DNA from: Solobacterium sp.
Lineage (GTDB): Bacteria; Bacillota_I; Bacilli_A; Erysipelotrichales; Erysipelotrichaceae
Direction: 5' to 3'
DNA: 56,400 nucleotides
NCBI GenBank assembly: GCA_017430925.1
Contig: JAFRMA010000005.1
Span: forward strand, 1-56,400
Under the pieces are notes generated by a model that had not been told where the DNA came from, made no database searches, and was given only the letters and a program-made list of their open reading frames with translations. This document shows positions 17,608 through 26,800 of this stretch, one piece after another. The number at the start of each line of letters is the position of its first letter. Within the stretch, counting starts at the first letter, position 1. Made by a program: the position numbers and the translations under genes.

Positions 17608-18957
17608 ATGGGAATTTCTAATCAAGAGTTTTTAGTGAAGGATATCCCCAGTGTAGATGAACTGAAACCTAAAATCAAAGCCTGGCGTGAACAGGAGAAG
17701 ATTCTTGACCGTTGGCTGGTCAAGCGTCTGGATACCGTTCTGCCGGTTGTGATGAAACGGGCGGATATTGACTGCTGGGTCGTCTGTAACAACGAATATA
17801 ACGAAGATCCAGTATACTGGACACTTACACCGGTATCCCAGATCACTGCCAGAAGATTGACGATTCTTGTCTTCCATCTGAAGGATGACGGAACTGTTGA
17901 ACGTTTCTGTCTTACGCATCCGATCCCCGTCATTACGGATTTCTATCAGCAGAAGTGGACAAATCCGAAAGGTCAGAACTGGAATACGAGCAGATTATAC
18001 GGTGAGAACCGGTATCCTGTAGAAGAGACACAGATGGAATGTCTGGCCAGAGTACTGAAGGAAATTGATCCTGAACATATCGGTCTGGATATTTCCGATA
18101 CTTTTGCGTATGCGGATGGCTTATCACATTCGCTGTATCAGAGGATCACAGCGGAGCTGGATGAGGAACAGAAGAGTAAGATCGTTTCTGCGGAAAACGT
18201 GGCCGTAGGATGGCTGGAAACGCGTTGTGAAGAAGAAATGGCAGCGTATGATGATATCGTACAGATTGCGCATACCATGATTGCGGAGGCATTCTCCAAC
18301 AAGGTGATCCATCCCGGTGTAACAACAGCAGATGATGTCAAATACTGGATGATGGAGAAGACTGTAGAACTTGGCTTTACTCCCTGGTTTGACTATGATG
18401 TTTCCATTATCCGATACGGTAATAAGCACTATGAAGGTGATGTGGTGATTCTTCCCGGAGATATGTTACACTGTGATGTCGGCTTCCGTTATCTGAATCT
18501 CTGCACGGATACACAGGAACTTTGTTATATCTTGAAACAGGACGAGCTGGATGCGCCGCAGGATCTCAAAGATGCGCTGCGTACAGCCAACCGCCTGCAG
18601 GAAATCACTGCCGGGGAATTCATCGAAGGACGTACGGGAAATGAAATCCTCGCGGCTGCTTTGGAAAAAGCCAGAGAAGAAGGAATTGAACCGTGTATTT
18701 ATACCCATCCTCTGGGATTCCATGGACATGCGGCAGGTCCGACGATTGGTCTCTGGGATAAACAAGGTGGTGTGCCGGGAAGCGGTGATTACCCGCTGTA
18801 CAACAATACGGCATACTCCCTGGAGCTGAACGCAAAAGTAGATGTGGAAAGTTTTGGGGCCAAACTGCAGATGGCGATTGAGTCGGATATCCTGTTTAAG
18901 GATGGCAAGGTATACTACCTGGCAGGCAGACAGGAAAACTTCCATCTGGTGAAATAA
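17608..18957 (+). CDS. M24 family metallopeptidase (Xaa-Pro peptidase-like)
   Basis: 449 residues with a creatinase/prolidase N-terminal domain and a pita-bread M24 domain in the C-terminal half. Probable metal ligands are Asp in HCDVGFR, Asp in NLCTDTQE, His in HPLGFHGHAAGP, and Glu in YSLELNAKV and AIESDI. It probably cleaves Xaa-Pro bonds that other peptidases leave, but substrate is inferred. GAGGAG precedes the ATG 9 nt after the M29 gene. Last gene of the island, followed by a strong terminator. Confidence 0.88.
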   Translation: MGISNQEFLVKDIPSVDELKPKIKAWREQEKILDRWLVKRLDTVLPVVMKRADIDCWVVCNNEYNEDPVYWTLTPVSQITARRLTILVFHLKDDGTVERFCLTHPIPVITDFYQQKWTNPKGQNWNTSRLYGENRYPVEETQMECLARVLKEIDPEHIGLDISDTFAYADGLSHSLYQRITAELDEEQKSKIVSAENVAVGWLETRCEEEMAAYDDIVQIAHTMIAEAFSNKVIHPGVTTADDVKYWMMEKTVELGFTPWFDYDVSIIRYGNKHYEGDVVILPGDMLHCDVGFRYLNLCTDTQELCYILKQDELDAPQDLKDALRTANRLQEITAGEFIEGRTGNEILAAALEKAREEGIEPCIYTHPLGFHGHAAGPTIGLWDKQGGVPGSGDYPLYNNTAYSLELNAKVDVESFGAKLQMAIESDILFKDGKVYYLAGRQENFHLVK

Positions 18958-18964
18958 TCAGAAG

Positions 18965-19009
18965 AATCTCATTTTCAACGTTGAATAACGGTTGAAAGTG
19001 AGATTTTTT
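18965..19009 (+). terminator. Rho-independent terminator closing the peptidase genes
   Basis: A long stem AATCTCATTTTCAAC / GTTGAAAGTGAGATT with one wobble pair and a short loop, running straight into a T-run (19004-19009). A strong intrinsic terminator. Confidence 0.85.
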
Positions 19010-19090
19010 ATATGCAATTCTGCAAAAACCGGTTGTTTAGTGCATCGTTTACTGTTTATACGGTGTTTCCATTATGCAGAGGTAAAGAAG

Positions 19091-19894
19091 ATGAAACGAT
19101 GGTTATATATACTTGTTGTAATATCACTGATATTCAGCGGGTGCGGGAAGGCAGAAAGCCCGGAACAGACACCGGAAACAGAAATGAATGTTCCGAATCC
19201 CTGGACAGAAACACATAGTTTATCCGAAGCAGAAGAGATTGCGGGATTTTCCATTGCCGTACCGGCAATATGGGAAGATTGTGAGTCACCGTTGTTCAGA
19301 GCCATGCCCGGAATGCTGGAAGTGCTGTGGGATAACGGTGAGGATCAGATCACATTGCGTAAAGCACCGCGCGGAGAAGAATCAGACATTTCAGGGGATT
19401 ACAATACATATCCGGAGTATATCGTTGCCTGCGGAGATCTGATCAGTTACGAAGCACGCGGGAAGAATAACTTGTTTAATGTAGTTACCTGGGGAGAGGA
19501 AGAATATGTTTATTCTCTGAACAAGAATCCGGGAACAGAGCGCGGGATGTCTTCGGAAGAAATCGGGAAGATCTTGATGGAAATGAAGGAGATAAAACAA
19601 CTTCCGGGGATGATTGCGTACGGCAGTTTTTCCTACGAAGAGGACAGGTCGTCGATTAAAGACGGAGATGTGGTAATCAGGGAAGGTTTTGTGCATACAG
19701 AGAAATGTGATAAACATATCACGGAACTGGCAAAAGACGAAGTGTCGCGGGATTATCCTTTCTGCCAGACGTTTCGTGATGATACTGCCGGAATGTGGGC
19801 TGTGCATTTCTTCGATGATCCGGAAAGACCTGATCAGGAGATCGTTTATCTGGACGATGATGGTATCACACGCATGATCATCATCAGGAAATAG
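19091..19894 (+). CDS. Predicted lipoprotein, DUF4367-like
   Basis: 267 residues. MKRWLYILVVISLIFSGCG is a lipoprotein signal with the lipidated Cys at residue 18. The mature part has SEAEEIAGFSIAVPAIW and short beta-rich stretches, resembling DUF4367 proteins often found in Bacillota envelopes; the role is unknown. I chose ATG 19091, preceded by AGAGG, over a longer frame opening at 18992 inside the upstream terminator. It stands alone between two operons. The 169 nt after it show no clear terminator or other gene. Confidence 0.72.
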   Translation: MKRWLYILVVISLIFSGCGKAESPEQTPETEMNVPNPWTETHSLSEAEEIAGFSIAVPAIWEDCESPLFRAMPGMLEVLWDNGEDQITLRKAPRGEESDISGDYNTYPEYIVACGDLISYEARGKNNLFNVVTWGEEEYVYSLNKNPGTERGMSSEEIGKILMEMKEIKQLPGMIAYGSFSYEEDRSSIKDGDVVIREGFVHTEKCDKHITELAKDEVSRDYPFCQTFRDDTAGMWAVHFFDDPERPDQEIVYLDDDGITRMIIIRK

Positions 19895-20063
19895 GACGTA
19901 AGGCCTTTTTTACTGCCGGAATACTCATGAAGCTGCAGAAATTGTGGATAAACCAGGTATTTTTGAATAATCTCTTTTTTTTCAACGCATGTATGGGACA
20001 AATTCGGGACGAATTCATCTCTGATTTTTGTTATTGTTTACTTGCGGAAAGGTAAATTATTAT

Positions 20064-20255
20064 ATGTACAAGAAAGAAAGACTGGCAAAGATTGAGAATG
20101 AATTACATCATACTTCATCCGCAGATTCATCATTCCATATGAATGAAAAAGAAGCCGAAGAAGCGCGTGAGATCCTGCGCCGCAGATTGGCAGAGAAACC
20201 GGAAATACAGGAATTACAAAGAAATCACCGGCTAAAGGAGAAAAACCATGGATAA
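20064..20255 (+). CDS. Small charged protein upstream of the PARG gene
   Basis: 63 residues, no recognised family. Highly charged and mostly helical by composition (MYKKERLAKIENELHH, KEAEEAREILRRRL), no membrane segment. ATG 20064 has GAAAGG about 11 nt upstream; a possible extended -10, TGtTATTGT, lies at 20029-20037. Its stop overlaps the start of the PARG-like gene by 8 nt, the main reason to accept it as real. Could be a partner or small regulator of the ADP-ribose genes, but nothing in the sequence proves this. Confidence 0.6.
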   Translation: MYKKERLAKIENELHHTSSADSSFHMNEKEAEEAREILRRRLAEKPEIQELQRNHRLKEKNHG

Positions 20256-21096
20256 TCTGAGTATTCTGAAAGATACTTTACTGATTTTTGAAAACGGATA
20301 TTATGACGTAAACGGTCAAAGAAAGAATCTGAAACTCTCTCCCGAACAATATACCAAGGCGAAAGTGATCCTTCCGGAGGAACTTCGTCATATCCTGCAG
20401 GGACCTGGAACGGATCATATAACATATAGTTGTATATACCAGTGTGAGAATCTGGATTCCTACGCAATGGCGGAAAAACTGAATATAGACAGCGATGTGC
20501 CTGTACTGGTATTGAATCTTGCCAACCCGGTTAATCCCGGCGGTGGTGTGCGGAAAGGCGCAAAAGCCCAGGAAGAAGATCTCTGCCGCAGAAGTTCTCT
20601 TCTGTTATCACTGGAATCAGAGGAAGCGCGGACATACTACCGGTATAACAAGAATCTGCATTCCTATATGGGATCGGATGCGTTAATTCTTACTCCGGAG
20701 ACAGAGGTGATCCGCAAACCGGATGGTACTTTGATGGATGATTCTCTGATTGTTTCTGTACTGACCTGCGCAGCTCCCAAAATCACTTTTGGTAAAGAAG
20801 GAATGACAGAGGAGGAGTATGAGTCCATGGTGGCGCAGAGGATCCGGGGAATGTTGAGCGCGGCGGTATTCTTTGGCTATACACGGATTGTCCTGGGTGC
20901 CTGGGGATGCGGAGCATTCAGTAATGATGCCCATGTCATATCTGATCTGTTTGCGCAGGTTCTGCAGTCTCCGTACGAGGATCATCGTCTCTGTGATTAT
21001 TTCGAAGTCGTAAGTTTTGCGGTTCTGGATCACAGCAGTAAACAGTATAATTACCGGGAATTTGTCCGGAATTTCGGAGGGAAAGATGTTGGTTAA
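20248..21096 (+). CDS. Bacterial-type poly(ADP-ribose) glycohydrolase (TIGR02452 family)
   Basis: 282 residues. The signature NPGGGVRKGAKAQEEDLCRR (GGG 98-100, QEE 108-110) is the catalytic loop pair of the microbial PARG/DUF2263 family, which removes ADP-ribose chains or units from targets. LGAWGCGAFSNDA later in the protein is also typical of the macrodomain fold. AAAGGAG precedes ATG 20248. It overlaps the small upstream gene by 8 nt and the ADP-ribosylglycohydrolase downstream by 11 nt, so the three are translated together as an ADP-ribose module. Confidence 0.9.
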   Translation: MDNLSILKDTLLIFENGYYDVNGQRKNLKLSPEQYTKAKVILPEELRHILQGPGTDHITYSCIYQCENLDSYAMAEKLNIDSDVPVLVLNLANPVNPGGGVRKGAKAQEEDLCRRSSLLLSLESEEARTYYRYNKNLHSYMGSDALILTPETEVIRKPDGTLMDDSLIVSVLTCAAPKITFGKEGMTEEEYESMVAQRIRGMLSAAVFFGYTRIVLGAWGCGAFSNDAHVISDLFAQVLQSPYEDHRLCDYFEVVSFAVLDHSSKQYNYREFVRNFGGKDVG

Positions 21097-22141
21097 GGAT
21101 AAGATCCGCGGCTGTCTTTTCGGTGGTGCTGCCGGGGATGCGTTAGGTTATCCCGTGGAATTCATGGATGAGTCTGCGATCCGGAATACATATGGTAAAG
21201 ATGGTATCCGGTCTTTTGTACTTACCAGAGCACACGCTGATGAACCGGGAACAGCTTTATTCTCCGATGATACCCAGATGACGTTGTTTACTGCCTGGGG
21301 ATTGTTTCACTGTCCGGAAGGAGAATATCCCAGATACAGTGTTGCCAAAGCATATCAGGACTGGCTGGATACACAGGAATATACCTACAATCTGTGGAGA
21401 AAGGAAAAGAAGACCGGGTTTACGGAATTGGCAGAGATTCCGGAACTCTATGCGCGCAGAGCGCCGGGCAATACCTGTATGAGTGCGTTGGCTCAACGCA
21501 GAAATCAGACAGAGAAAGTAAAGAGTTATATCCGCAGTGCCATCAATCACAGTAAAGGATGCGGCGGGATCATGCGGATTTCCCCGTTAGCGTTATATTA
21601 TCCTGATATGGATCTGACGGAACTGGATAAAGAAGGGGCAGAGCTGTCCGCAATTACTCATAGTCATTCGCTTGGTTATATGCCTTCTTCCGTACTCATA
21701 CATATTCTGCATCGTATCGTGTACCCGGATCGTGAAATGACGCTGAAAGAGATCGTACTTGAAGCAAGAGATATACTCCCTGAATTATTCCCCGGAGACA
21801 GGCATCTGGATGAACTAAAGAATATCCTGGATCTTTCTCTGGAACTGTCTGAGAATAACAAACCGGACCAGGAGAATATCCATCTTCTTGGGGAAGGCTG
21901 GGTGGCAGAAGAAACCCTGGGTATTGCCTTGTACTGTGCCTTGCGGTATTCCGGTGACTTTTCTGCCGGGATCATTGCCGCGGTCAATCACCGGGGTGAC
22001 AGTGATTCTACAGGAGCTGTTACAGGGAATATCCTCGGTGCCTGGCTCGGGTATGATCAAATTGGTGAATGCTGGAAGAAAGATCTCGAATTAAAAGATC
22101 TGATTCTGGATACCGCAGACCGGATTGCCGGACATAACTAA
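21086..22141 (+). CDS. ADP-ribosylglycohydrolase (DraG/ARH family)
   Basis: 351 residues. Removes ADP-ribose from proteins or hydrolyses related ADP-ribosyl compounds with two Mg ions. Visible features are GCLFGGAAGDALGYPVEF at the N-terminus, the FSDDTQMT metal loop (59-66) and the C-terminal HRGDSDSTGAVTGN metal motif (Asp305, Asp307). ATG 21086 follows CGGAGGG; an earlier ATG at 21017 lies deep in the previous gene. It pairs with the PARG-like enzyme, so both chain- and protein-linked ADP-ribose might be handled. A hairpin terminator follows immediately. Confidence 0.92.
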   Translation: MLVKDKIRGCLFGGAAGDALGYPVEFMDESAIRNTYGKDGIRSFVLTRAHADEPGTALFSDDTQMTLFTAWGLFHCPEGEYPRYSVAKAYQDWLDTQEYTYNLWRKEKKTGFTELAEIPELYARRAPGNTCMSALAQRRNQTEKVKSYIRSAINHSKGCGGIMRISPLALYYPDMDLTELDKEGAELSAITHSHSLGYMPSSVLIHILHRIVYPDREMTLKEIVLEARDILPELFPGDRHLDELKNILDLSLELSENNKPDQENIHLLGEGWVAEETLGIALYCALRYSGDFSAGIIAAVNHRGDSDSTGAVTGNILGAWLGYDQIGECWKKDLELKDLILDTADRIAGHN

Positions 22142-22173
22142 AAAAGTTGATCAATTTACGGTCAACTTTTTTT
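22141..22173 (+). terminator. Terminator after the ADP-ribosylglycohydrolase gene
   Basis: Stem AAAAAGTTGA (22141-22150) / TCAACTTTTT (22162-22171) with an 11-nt loop and a T-run. It begins at the last base of the stop codon. Confidence 0.75.
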
Positions 22174-22236
22174 CCTGGCATCTTTTTTGCCGGATACTCC
22201 CGGTAGGATGTAAACAAGTACAGGAGGTATCTGTTG

Positions 22237-22554
22237 ATGAATGAAAACAGTACTTATATGACGATTACTCATATTCATGATTTTTCCGGCAGCGGTTTAT
22301 TCCGTCCGGGGATTCAGCTGATTCTGCAGAAAGATCATGAGAATCCCTACGATGATGAAGCAATTCTGGTCCGGTCTTTAAAAGGAAATAAATACGGTTA
22401 TGTGGCGAATTCTTCTTCCACAGTCTGCCGAGGCACACATTCCGCAGGCTATCTCCAGCATCTCTTTGAAGAAACCGCATACTGTATCGTACGTTTTACC
22501 GGGGAGGATTTTGCGATTGCGGAGTTTTTCCGTGAACCTGTAAATATGGAATAG
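22237..22554 (+). CDS. HIRAN domain protein
   Basis: 105 residues forming essentially one HIRAN domain: ITHIHDFSGSGLFRPG, LILQKDHENPYDDEAILV, KYGYVANS. HIRAN domains bind DNA ends or single-stranded DNA in repair helicases, and occur alone in many bacteria, where their role is unknown. AGGAGG (22222-22227) fits ATG 22237 better than the TTG just before it. It follows the terminator of the ADP-ribose genes, so it may be transcribed separately. Confidence 0.78.
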   Translation: MNENSTYMTITHIHDFSGSGLFRPGIQLILQKDHENPYDDEAILVRSLKGNKYGYVANSSSTVCRGTHSAGYLQHLFEETAYCIVRFTGEDFAIAEFFREPVNME

Positions 22555-22557
22555 CGC

Positions 22558-23076
22558 TCACAGCTGAAGGATATACTCAATTCCCTGAACGACAGAAAGC
22601 TGGTACAGACCATTGTCTTCTTTCATGATATCGGCTTTAAAACGCCTGTTTGCGGTGAATCCCGAAGCTTCCATCAGTTTTACTGCCGGCAGATTATCCT
22701 GCCGGATATAGGCATGAATGGATGTACACCAGTTGATTTGTCTGAGCATGGCAAAAACCTGACGTAAAGCTTCGGTACCATAACCCTGATGCGTAAATCC
22801 CTGCTTCAGAACGATATCGATCTCGGCACTGTGATCCGGACTGCGGAATAAATCAATCTTACCGATGATGCCTTCATCATGCATGACTGCCAGACACAGG
22901 AAAGGGAGACCGTTGGTTTCTCCGGCCTGGATCGCATTCAGGTATTGTGCGGTTTTTGACTCGGGCAGAGGTACAGGCAAAGCAACCAGACAATATTGCT
23001 GATCCACTTCCGCGTATAATTGTTCCAGTGATGCCGCATCATCCGCCGGCCAGGGTAATACCACGATCATAACCAT
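22558..23076 (-). CDS. GNAT family N-acetyltransferase
   Basis: 172 residues with the acetyl-CoA fold: LKQGFTHQGYGTEALRQVFA is the Q/R-x-x-G-x-G/A motif, and NLPAVKLMEASGF is the later conserved helix of RimJ/RimL-like members. Target unknown. It converges on the HIRAN gene with 3 nt between stops. ATG 23076 and ATG 23070 are both possible; neither has a strong ribosome site. Confidence 0.82.
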   Translation of the reverse strand: MVMIVVLPWPADDAASLEQLYAEVDQQYCLVALPVPLPESKTAQYLNAIQAGETNGLPFLCLAVMHDEGIIGKIDLFRSPDHSAEIDIVLKQGFTHQGYGTEALRQVFAMLRQINWCTSIHAYIRQDNLPAVKLMEASGFTANRRFKADIMKEDNGLYQLSVVQGIEYILQL

Positions 23077-23154
23077 ACTGTAACATGAAATCCTGTTTTT
23101 CCTGTAGATCTTTTACGTTGAAGATAATCTATCTTAAACGCAGGAAAAATGATT

Positions 23155-23165
23155 TATAGTACAAT
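23155..23165 (+). promoter_or_regulatory. -10 region directly upstream of the ABC ATPase gene
   Basis: TATAGT (23155-23160) and the overlapping TACAAT (23160-23165) are candidate -10 boxes. Using TACAAT, transcription would begin near 23172, 2 nt before ATG 23174. No ribosome site is present in the gap, so a leaderless mRNA is likely. Confidence 0.5.
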
Positions 23166-23173
23166 ATATATGT

Positions 23174-23875
23174 ATGAGTTATATTGAGTTTTCTGATGTC
23201 ACAAAGATCTATCACGTCGGCGAAGTAGATATTCACGCTCTTTCCGGAACGACTTTTTCTATTGAAAAAGGGCAGTTTGTGGTGATTGCTGGAGCCAGCG
23301 GAGCCGGTAAGAGTACGATTTTGAACATACTCGGCGGCATGGACACCTGTACGGGCGGAGAGATCACGGTCGATGGTGTACGTGTAGATCAGATGGATGA
23401 AAATGAACTGACGGATTACCGGCGGTATGATATCGGATTTGTGTTCCAGTTCTATAACCTGGTACAGAATCTGACCGCATTGGAAAACGTTGAACTGGCT
23501 ACAGAAATCTGCAAGGATCCTCTGGAGCCTGCGGAAGTATTGAAACAAGTCGGTCTTGAAGACCGTATGCATAATTTCCCGTCCCAGTTATCCGGCGGTG
23601 AACAGCAACGTGTAGCAATAGCCCGGGCTTTGGCCAAGAATCCCAAGCTTTTACTTTGTGATGAACCTACGGGTGCATTGGACTATGTTACAGGAAAACA
23701 GATCCTGAAACTGCTTCAGGATACCTGCAGAACTTACGGGATGACAGTAGTGATCATTACCCATAATCTGGCTTTATGTCCCATGGGAGATAAAGTACTG
23801 AGAATCAAGAGCGGAAAAGTAATATCCGAAGAAGTGAATGAACATCCGCAGGATATCGAAACGATCGAATGGTAA
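23174..23875 (+). CDS. ABC transporter ATP-binding protein (MacB/LolD type)
   Basis: 233-residue ATPase that drives the FtsX-type permease encoded next. Walker [10 protein letters not shown], signature LSGGEQQR, Walker [14 protein letters not shown]-loop VIITHNLAL. Family starts resemble [13 protein letters not shown], supporting ATG 23174 although no Shine-Dalgarno sequence precedes it. Four nt separate its stop from the permease start. The family usually handles lipoproteins, antimicrobial peptides or cell-wall signals; substrate not shown here. Confidence 0.9.
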   Translation: MSYIEFSDVTKIYHVGEVDIHALSGTTFSIEKGQFVVIAGASGAGKSTILNILGGMDTCTGGEITVDGVRVDQMDENELTDYRRYDIGFVFQFYNLVQNLTALENVELATEICKDPLEPAEVLKQVGLEDRMHNFPSQLSGGEQQRVAIARALAKNPKLLLCDEPTGALDYVTGKQILKLLQDTCRTYGMTVVIITHNLALCPMGDKVLRIKSGKVISEEVNEHPQDIETIEW

Positions 23876-23879
23876 ACCT

Positions 23880-26800
23880 ATGCCAAAGACAATGAGTAAG
23901 GACATTTGGCGGCTGATCAGAGCGTCCAAAGGACGCTTTCTTTCGTTAACCATGATCGTCATGATCGGTATGGCTTTTTTTATCGGTGTCTCTTCCTCTT
24001 CTTCCATCATGGCGAAAAATGTGGATGCCTACAGTGACCGGCTGAATCTGAAAGATATCACGATCTATTCCAATTACGGATTTGATGAAGAAGATCTGGA
24101 AAAAATCCGGAGTCTGGATATGGTAGCATCTGCGGAAAGCAGTAAATTTGTGGATGTGTATGCGGCATCCGAATCGAATGCTTCGGTTGCCCGGATCCAC
24201 TCCTATGATCCTGAAGCAGAGATCAATCAGTTCGTCTTGGTGGAAGGAAGACTGCCGGTGAAGAAAGACGAAGTACTTGCGGAAGGCGGTACAGACATGG
24301 ATCCGGGCCCTGCTATAGGCAGCGTACTGATTTTGACCAGACCGGCAGGTGATCTGGAAGACTGGCTGGATGTATCACGGATCACGGTAGTCGGACGTAT
24401 TGATACTCCGTTGTATCTGAATATGACCAAAGAAAACAGCACTCTGCAGAACCAATACATCCAGACATATTTCTATATACCGGAAGAAGCATTCAATATT
24501 GATTACGATCTGGAAATCAGTGTCTTGTTGAAAGATGCCAAGAGCTATCAGTCTTTTTATACTGCTTATGAGAAATTTGCGGAAGATGCCAGACAAAAGA
24601 TTGAAGAGGAAACGGAAGGCCAGACCGGTCACCGTCATGATGAAGTACTTGCGGATGCCTGGAAAGAATACAATGACGGTCTGAAAGAATACAACGACGG
24701 ACGGCAGGAATTTGACGAAAAGATTGCGGATGCGGAAGCTGAAATCGCCGATGCGGAAGCGGAGATCGCGGATGGCCAGAAAGAAATCCGTGATGGGGAG
24801 AAGAAACTGCGTGATGCCCAGAAAGAACTTGATGACGCGGAAGAAGACGGCTACCGGCAAATCCGCGAAGCCAGGGCGGAAATCTCCCGCGGACAAGGCA
24901 AACTGCAGGATGGCATCGAGGAATTTGAACAGACAAAAAAAGAGATGAAGCAATACAAGAAGATGATCGATGACGGTATTGCACAATTGGAGGAAGGCAT
25001 TGCCCAACTGAATCAGGCCCAGGAAGGACTATCCCAGATCGATGACGGAATCGGACAACTGAATAACGCGGAAGCACAAATTCAGGAAGCCGCTGACGGA
25101 CTGCGTCAGATCAATGATGGTATCGCTCAGATTGATGAGAATCTCCCGGCTGTTGAACAGGCAGAAGCCTATCTTGCCCAGATCGAAGAAGGAATCAACC
25201 AGCTGGAAACCGCTTCATCCGCATTGGCACAGATCGATTCCCAGCGCAGTGAGATCAATGAACAGATCGAATCCCTGACTACCGTAAAAAACACCATCCA
25301 GAGCCTTCTTGACCGGAATATCATTACTCCGGATACACCGGTATCCACATTGACAGCGATGAGTACGGATCTTAAGAAAGTCGCGGACAGTCTGGATCTT
25401 CCTGAAGACGCGGATATCCGGGACTTCATGAGTGCCCTTGATACAGCTCTGGCACAGGCGGATGCCGGTCTTACCCAGCTGAATAATGCCCGTGCTCAAA
25501 TCACAGAAGGATTGCAGGCACAGGGATACTCGGAAGAAACCCTGAATGATACCATCGCATCCCTGAAAGAAAGCCGCCAGCAGATTCTGAATAGACTTAA
25601 CGGACAAAGTTCTGCGGCGCTAAGGGCGCAGAGAGAAGAACTGGTAAACCAGAAAACACAAATCGAACAAGCACTCTCTGCGCAGGGAATCAACCCGGAA
25701 GATATAGATGCCGCATTAGCCGGTATACGCGCGCAGAAAGAGGCTCTGCAGGCACAGAGACAGCAGATCGTGGATTCCCTTGCGTCACAGGGTATCGATG
25801 CGTCAGACATTCCCGGCGCGGTAGCGGAAATACAGAAAAAGATCAGGGAATTACAGGCACAGAAGAAACAAATCGATGATGGTCTGAAGAGTGCCGAAGA
25901 AGAGATCCTTGCCAATATGGAACTGCTGGACAGAGCCTATGCCGCAACCGTAAACGCTGCCGCGGAACTGGCGCAGGAAGTGGAAGACGCCCAGAAAGAG
26001 ATTAATGACGGCTGGGCAGAACTCGAAGAAAACCGTCAGAAACTTCTGGACGGGATCCGGGAACTGGAAGATGCCAGAACAGAACTGGAAGATGCCAGAA
26101 AAGATGGTGAACAGGAACTGCAGGATGCTGAAGCGGATCTGATCAAAGCTAAGCAGGACATTGAAGATCTGGAAGAAGGAAAATGGACGATTCTGGACAG
26201 GCAGTCCCATTATGCCAGCCGGACATACAAAGGTACGGTGGAAACTATGGAAGCGATCGCTGCTGTGTTCCCGATGTTCTTCATCATGGTGGCAGCTCTG
26301 GTATGCCTGACAACGATGACGCGCATGGTGGATGAACAACGCGGACAGCTCGGAATCATGCGTGCACTTGGCTATACCCAGTTCCAGTGCGCATCCAAAT
26401 ATCTGATTTATGCCGGTCTGGCATCCCTGATCGGGGAAGTTGCCGGATCTGTTCTGGGGATTCTGATCGTGCCGCCGATCGTTTATACTGCCTGGAAGAT
26501 GATGTATGTACTTCCGGATATGAAGATCTATGTCCCATGGCATCTGATCCTGGTGGCTTCCCTGGTGTTTATGGCGGTAATGCTTCTGACTACATGGCGG
26601 GCATGCCGCGGGGATATGAAAGAAGTTCCGGCACAGTTACTACGTCCAAAAGCCCCAAAACTGGGAAAGAATACGATTCTGGCAAGAATACCTGTCATCT
26701 GGAATATGATGTCTTTTACCTGGAAAGTAACGATCCGCAACCTTGTCCGGTATAAGAAACGTTTGGTAATGACGATTATCGGTGTTGCCGGCTGTACCGC

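Noticed and set aside
19895..20063. Hidden gene or RNA in the gap after the lipoprotein
   Set aside because: Only T-rich stretches and short palindromes such as AAGGCCTT are visible; no stable fold or conserved RNA motif could be recognised.
24660..26200. DNA tandem repeats in the large permease gene
   Set aside because: The repeats are at the protein level (heptad-like) and degenerate in DNA, so this is coiled-coil coding, not a repeat array.
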